Source: Lachnospiraceae bacterium (GTDB lineage Bacteria; Bacillota; Clostridia; Lachnospirales; Lachnospiraceae). From it: DNA of 64,000 nucleotides. The position numbers and the translations under genes are program-made. The DNA lies in assembly GCA_910574885.1 (NCBI GenBank), contig CAJTDD010000022.1, positions 26,736 through 90,735 of the forward strand, read 5' to 3'. The notes under the pieces were generated by a model. That model was not told the DNA's origin. It worked only from the letters and a program-made list of their open reading frames with translations, and searched no databases. Positions 61,810-64,000 of the stretch are shown here, piece after piece; the first letter of the stretch is position 1, and each line of letters starts with the position of its first letter.

Positions 61810-62100
61810 TTGAAGATTGATGAGAATGGAATGACTTCATTAAGAAATCTATATGAATTTTTAGAATTGAGTCCATCTCAATTTACACGTTGGTGTAAAA
61901 GAAATATCTTAGATAATCCATTTGCTACTGAAAATATAGATTATATTATCGTTCGTCAAACGGAAGAACGACCAAACCCTAATCCAACATATGATTATAA
62001 ACTTACATCAGATTTTGCAAAGCAACTATCCATGGCATATAATAATGCTAGACTAATCGCCAAACCAGAATGCAACTGGCTCAGTGCAAATAATAAGTAA
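61810..62100 (+). pseudogene. AntA/AntB-type antirepressor remnant
   Basis: The frame is open from about 61765 and reads SSQTPIQIALKIDENGMTSL, LYEFLELSPSQFTRWCKRNI, FATENIDY and TYDYKLTSDFAKQLSM, the N-domain of phage AntA antirepressors. No ATG lies at the expected start after AAGGAGG (61771-61777), and the protein stops after 96 residues from TTG, without the C-terminal domain. It is probably inactive or started from a rare codon. Confidence 0.6.
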
Positions 62101-62126
62101 TATAGATAAACAGTATTGATGTCTTC

Positions 62127-62156
62127 AAGACAGGTGAGAAATCATCTGTCTTTTCT
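62127..62156 (+). terminator. Terminator after the antirepressor remnant
   Basis: AAGACAG...TGA pairs with TCA...CTGTCTT (62142-62152), followed by TTTCTTATA. Confidence 0.7.
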
Positions 62157-62252
62157 TATATTATATTAAATTCTCAGGAATCGTACATCTTTTTAATCTA
62201 AATAAAGAAATAATAAATATCCCATATATTAATCTTTCAAAAACAAAAACCT

Positions 62253-62291
62253 ATGTAAAGTACATATGAAGGATGGGGGTATACTTTACAT
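62253..62291. promoter_or_regulatory. Inverted repeat upstream of the BRO gene
   Basis: ATGTAAAGTA (62253-62262) and TACTTTACAT (62282-62291). It lies in the 325-base gap ahead of the BRO-N gene and is a plausible repressor site. The rest of the gap is AT-rich with no gene. Confidence 0.4.
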
Positions 62292-62425
62292 TTCTTACCA
62301 TTTACTGTCTATACACTCTCCTACTGTTAAAAATGTAAACTCAAAATTTTTAGCACTTTCAGAAACAAAATGTAGAAATAATATTTAGCTCCAAAAAACA
62401 ATATTAAATTAAAGGAGATTTTTAC

Positions 62426-63274
62426 ATGGCAAATAACTTAAAACTTATCACATCCGAAACTTTCGGAGACCTATCTTGTAACTTTTATCGCAATATGAAC
62501 GATGACATTTTACTTACACGAGAACAGATTGGATTAGCACTTGAATATAAGAATCCAAACTCTTCTATGAGTATGATTCACAAAAGACATCAAGATAGAC
62601 TCGATCCATTATCAGTAGTTACCAAACTGTTAAGTACTGACGGGAAAGAATATGAAACAATGCTCTATACAGAAAGAGGTGTTATGGAGATATGTCGTTG
62701 GAGCAACAAATCCAAAGCCAATCAATTTATGGACTGGGTATGGGATATTGTTGAAAGATATAGAAATCATGAATTAACTACTACTCCACAGATAAATATG
62801 GATCCTATAACAGAATCAATAACCTCAATGTCTCAGGCAATAACTACACTGATTACCAATATGGCAGCAATGCAACAAGACATTCAAGACCTGAAACAGT
62901 CACAAAGAAATCGCTATTTATTAGAAAACAGATATCCGTCAGCTTGGTACAAGAAAATCGCACCTAAATACAAAATGCTTATGGAATATTTCGATTGTGA
63001 CAGAAAAGAACTGTACTCTTCTATCTATAAGGAACTGGAAGATACATATGACGTGGATATAAACCAAATCCATGAAGATTACTGTTACGAAAACCACTTA
63101 CTGAAAGAGGAATGCTATCCCATGAATGCTATAGAGCATGATGCCAAACTCAGAGATGCTTTAACTTTATTGATTGATAATAGTTTAATCAAATATGGAC
63201 TCAAAACTGAGGAGGAAATAAAGAATTTTAAAAGAGAAACATTATTTGATAGAGAACCTATTAATGAGAAATAA
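62426..63274 (+). CDS. BRO-N domain phage antirepressor-like protein
   Basis: 282 residues. The BRO N-domain occupies about 1-115 (SETFGDLSCNFYRNMNDDI, SSMSMIHKRHQDRLDPLSVV, ERGVMEICRWSNKSKANQFMDWVWDIV). The C-terminal half has a coiled-coil-like region (LITNMAAMQQDIQDLKQSQ) and an unrecognised end. BRO proteins bind DNA and in prophages act as antirepressors. AAAGGAG lies before the ATG. Confidence 0.85.
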   Translation: MANNLKLITSETFGDLSCNFYRNMNDDILLTREQIGLALEYKNPNSSMSMIHKRHQDRLDPLSVVTKLLSTDGKEYETMLYTERGVMEICRWSNKSKANQFMDWVWDIVERYRNHELTTTPQINMDPITESITSMSQAITTLITNMAAMQQDIQDLKQSQRNRYLLENRYPSAWYKKIAPKYKMLMEYFDCDRKELYSSIYKELEDTYDVDINQIHEDYCYENHLLKEECYPMNAIEHDAKLRDALTLLIDNSLIKYGLKTEEEIKNFKRETLFDREPINEK

Positions 63275-63298
63275 AAACTATATGGAGAAAATTACATA

Positions 63299-63517
63299 AT
63301 GAATACCACCAATACTAAAATAACATTACTTATACCAGATCAACCGAATAATTTTAAGATAAGAAATATTACACTAAAAATTTCTAAAGATAGAAACAAC
63401 AAATACAGAATACAACCTATATACATACAAGGAATTTTATATCCAAAGAAAGAGAATGTGCAAATAACCACTACTATCATATCAACTGTAACTCATGCCA
63501 ACTGTAACCATCATTAA
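63299..63517 (+). CDS. Possible small protein after the BRO gene
   Basis: 72 residues, AT-rich DNA, no known motif; a weak GGAG lies 11 bases upstream of the ATG. Follows the BRO gene by 24 bases. Low confidence. Confidence 0.35.
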   Translation: MNTTNTKITLLIPDQPNNFKIRNITLKISKDRNNKYRIQPIYIQGILYPKKENVQITTTIISTVTHANCNHH

Positions 63518-63622
63518 CCACCAACAATCAAAAAGGTTTTAAGAGAGTGATTTTTGCGTTAGCAAACAATCACATATGTCTGTCTTTATTAATAAGGTTA
63601 TATTTTAATTCTGTTCAGTTTA

Positions 63623-63681
63623 TGTGTATTTTTGCACATGGAAAAGTGCTGTTTTTAAAAATACATGTGCATATTTGCACG
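63623..63681. promoter_or_regulatory. Pair of operator-like sites in the last 480 bases
   Basis: TGTGTATTTTTGCACA (63623-63638) and TGTGCATATTTGCACG (63666-63681), the same interrupted palindrome 43 bases apart. The region 63518-64000 has no other feature I can support. Confidence 0.35.
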
Positions 63682-64000
63682 TTTACTGAACTCTCGCAGA
63701 ATAAATTATTAGCAATAATAAATAAAGTTGATATAGGCTTTGGCTCTATGAAGAAAATAAACTTAGATTATATGGAATGTGTGTCTGATAGATTAAAAAA
63801 TATGGTCGATGTGTGGATAGAACACATGACCTGTTTTGTGCGTCCGAACATCCTTCAATTAATGTAAACCTACCTGGGATACCCATTACCCAGCTACCCC
63901 TATCTAAGCTCTAAAACATAAAAATTCAGTTCTATTTTAACTTGAAATGCCTTCGCCCAAGAAGAATATACCTACACATTACAAGCCGAAAATACCCCCT

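Noticed and set aside
63547..63867. 106-residue ORF at the end of the window
   Set aside because: No ribosome binding site and it covers the repeated operator-like sites; composition looks like chance AT-rich reading.
1..64000. CRISPR arrays, tRNA or rRNA genes, integrase, intact IS
   Set aside because: I found no regular spaced repeats, cloverleaf-type sequence or transposase/integrase motifs.

Overview
The window reads as a chromosomal segment of an anaerobic, low-to-mid GC Gram-positive bacterium of the class Clostridia, most likely a Lachnospiraceae gut commensal. This is inferred from gene content: DegV, a LytS/LytTR pair, the infC-rpmI-rplT operon, a tryptophan T-box, TrpB2, LuxS, an ABC-F protein, class B sortase next to an LCP protein, YajC, an Mrp ATPase and an L,D-transpeptidase. 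Strong AGGAGG-type ribosome binding sites and sigmaA-type promoters agree. I cannot name the species. No rRNA, tRNA, CRISPR array, integrase or complete IS is visible.

From 1 to 55.15 kb the content is core genome. 0-5 kb: MATE tail, DegV, LysR plus an NSS transporter, and a divergent DAACS symporter. 5.4-9.2 kb: LytS/LytTR two-component system, then IF-3, L35 and L20, with IF-3 most probably starting at AUU. 9.3-15.3 kb: Trp T-box and trpB2, cysteine hydrolase, luxS, a RelE/ParE-type toxin-antitoxin pair, a histidine phosphatase and trpS. 15.4-27.8 kb: ABC-F ATPase, patatin, YjbQ, aroC, L,D-transpeptidase, tgt, yajC, glycogen phosphorylase and an M23 peptidase. 27.6-30.7 kb: a cell-surface locus with an XRE regulator divergent from class B sortase, LCP protein and a secreted protein ending in an SPKTG motif. 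30.9-37.7 kb: leuB-ilvD-ilvB-serC-serA. 37.9-55.1 kb: polysaccharide deacetylase, prs, DUF512 radical-SAM protein, der-plsY-gpsA, MATE, a DUF975/CmpB-type membrane protein, metallophosphoesterase, a NarL-type two-component system, ridA, mrp and a BceRS-like two-component system without its usual ABC transporter.

From 55.2 kb to the end the DNA becomes AT-rich and phage- or plasmid-like: gene remnants, a Uma2 protein, an unrecognised 154-residue protein, an HU-like protein overlapping a cold-shock-domain protein, a long non-coding stretch, a NUMOD4/HNH endonuclease, a charged coiled-coil protein, a PIN-like protein, XRE regulators (one intact, one decayed), an AntA-type antirepressor remnant and a BRO-N antirepressor.

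The best candidate for something undescribed is the 57.72-58.49 kb stretch. It has no credible ORF, at least ten short strong hairpins, several closed by the same AAAU-type loop, a 13-nt long-range helix joining sites about 630 nt apart, and a rho-independent terminator. It looks like a large ornate non-coding RNA of the ROOL/GOLLD kind carried by a mobile element. Other points of note are a dispersed 45-80 bp palindromic repeat family, a perfect consensus promoter whose -10 box sits in a 20-bp palindrome ahead of the sortase locus, and a sortase-motif protein with no membrane tail.
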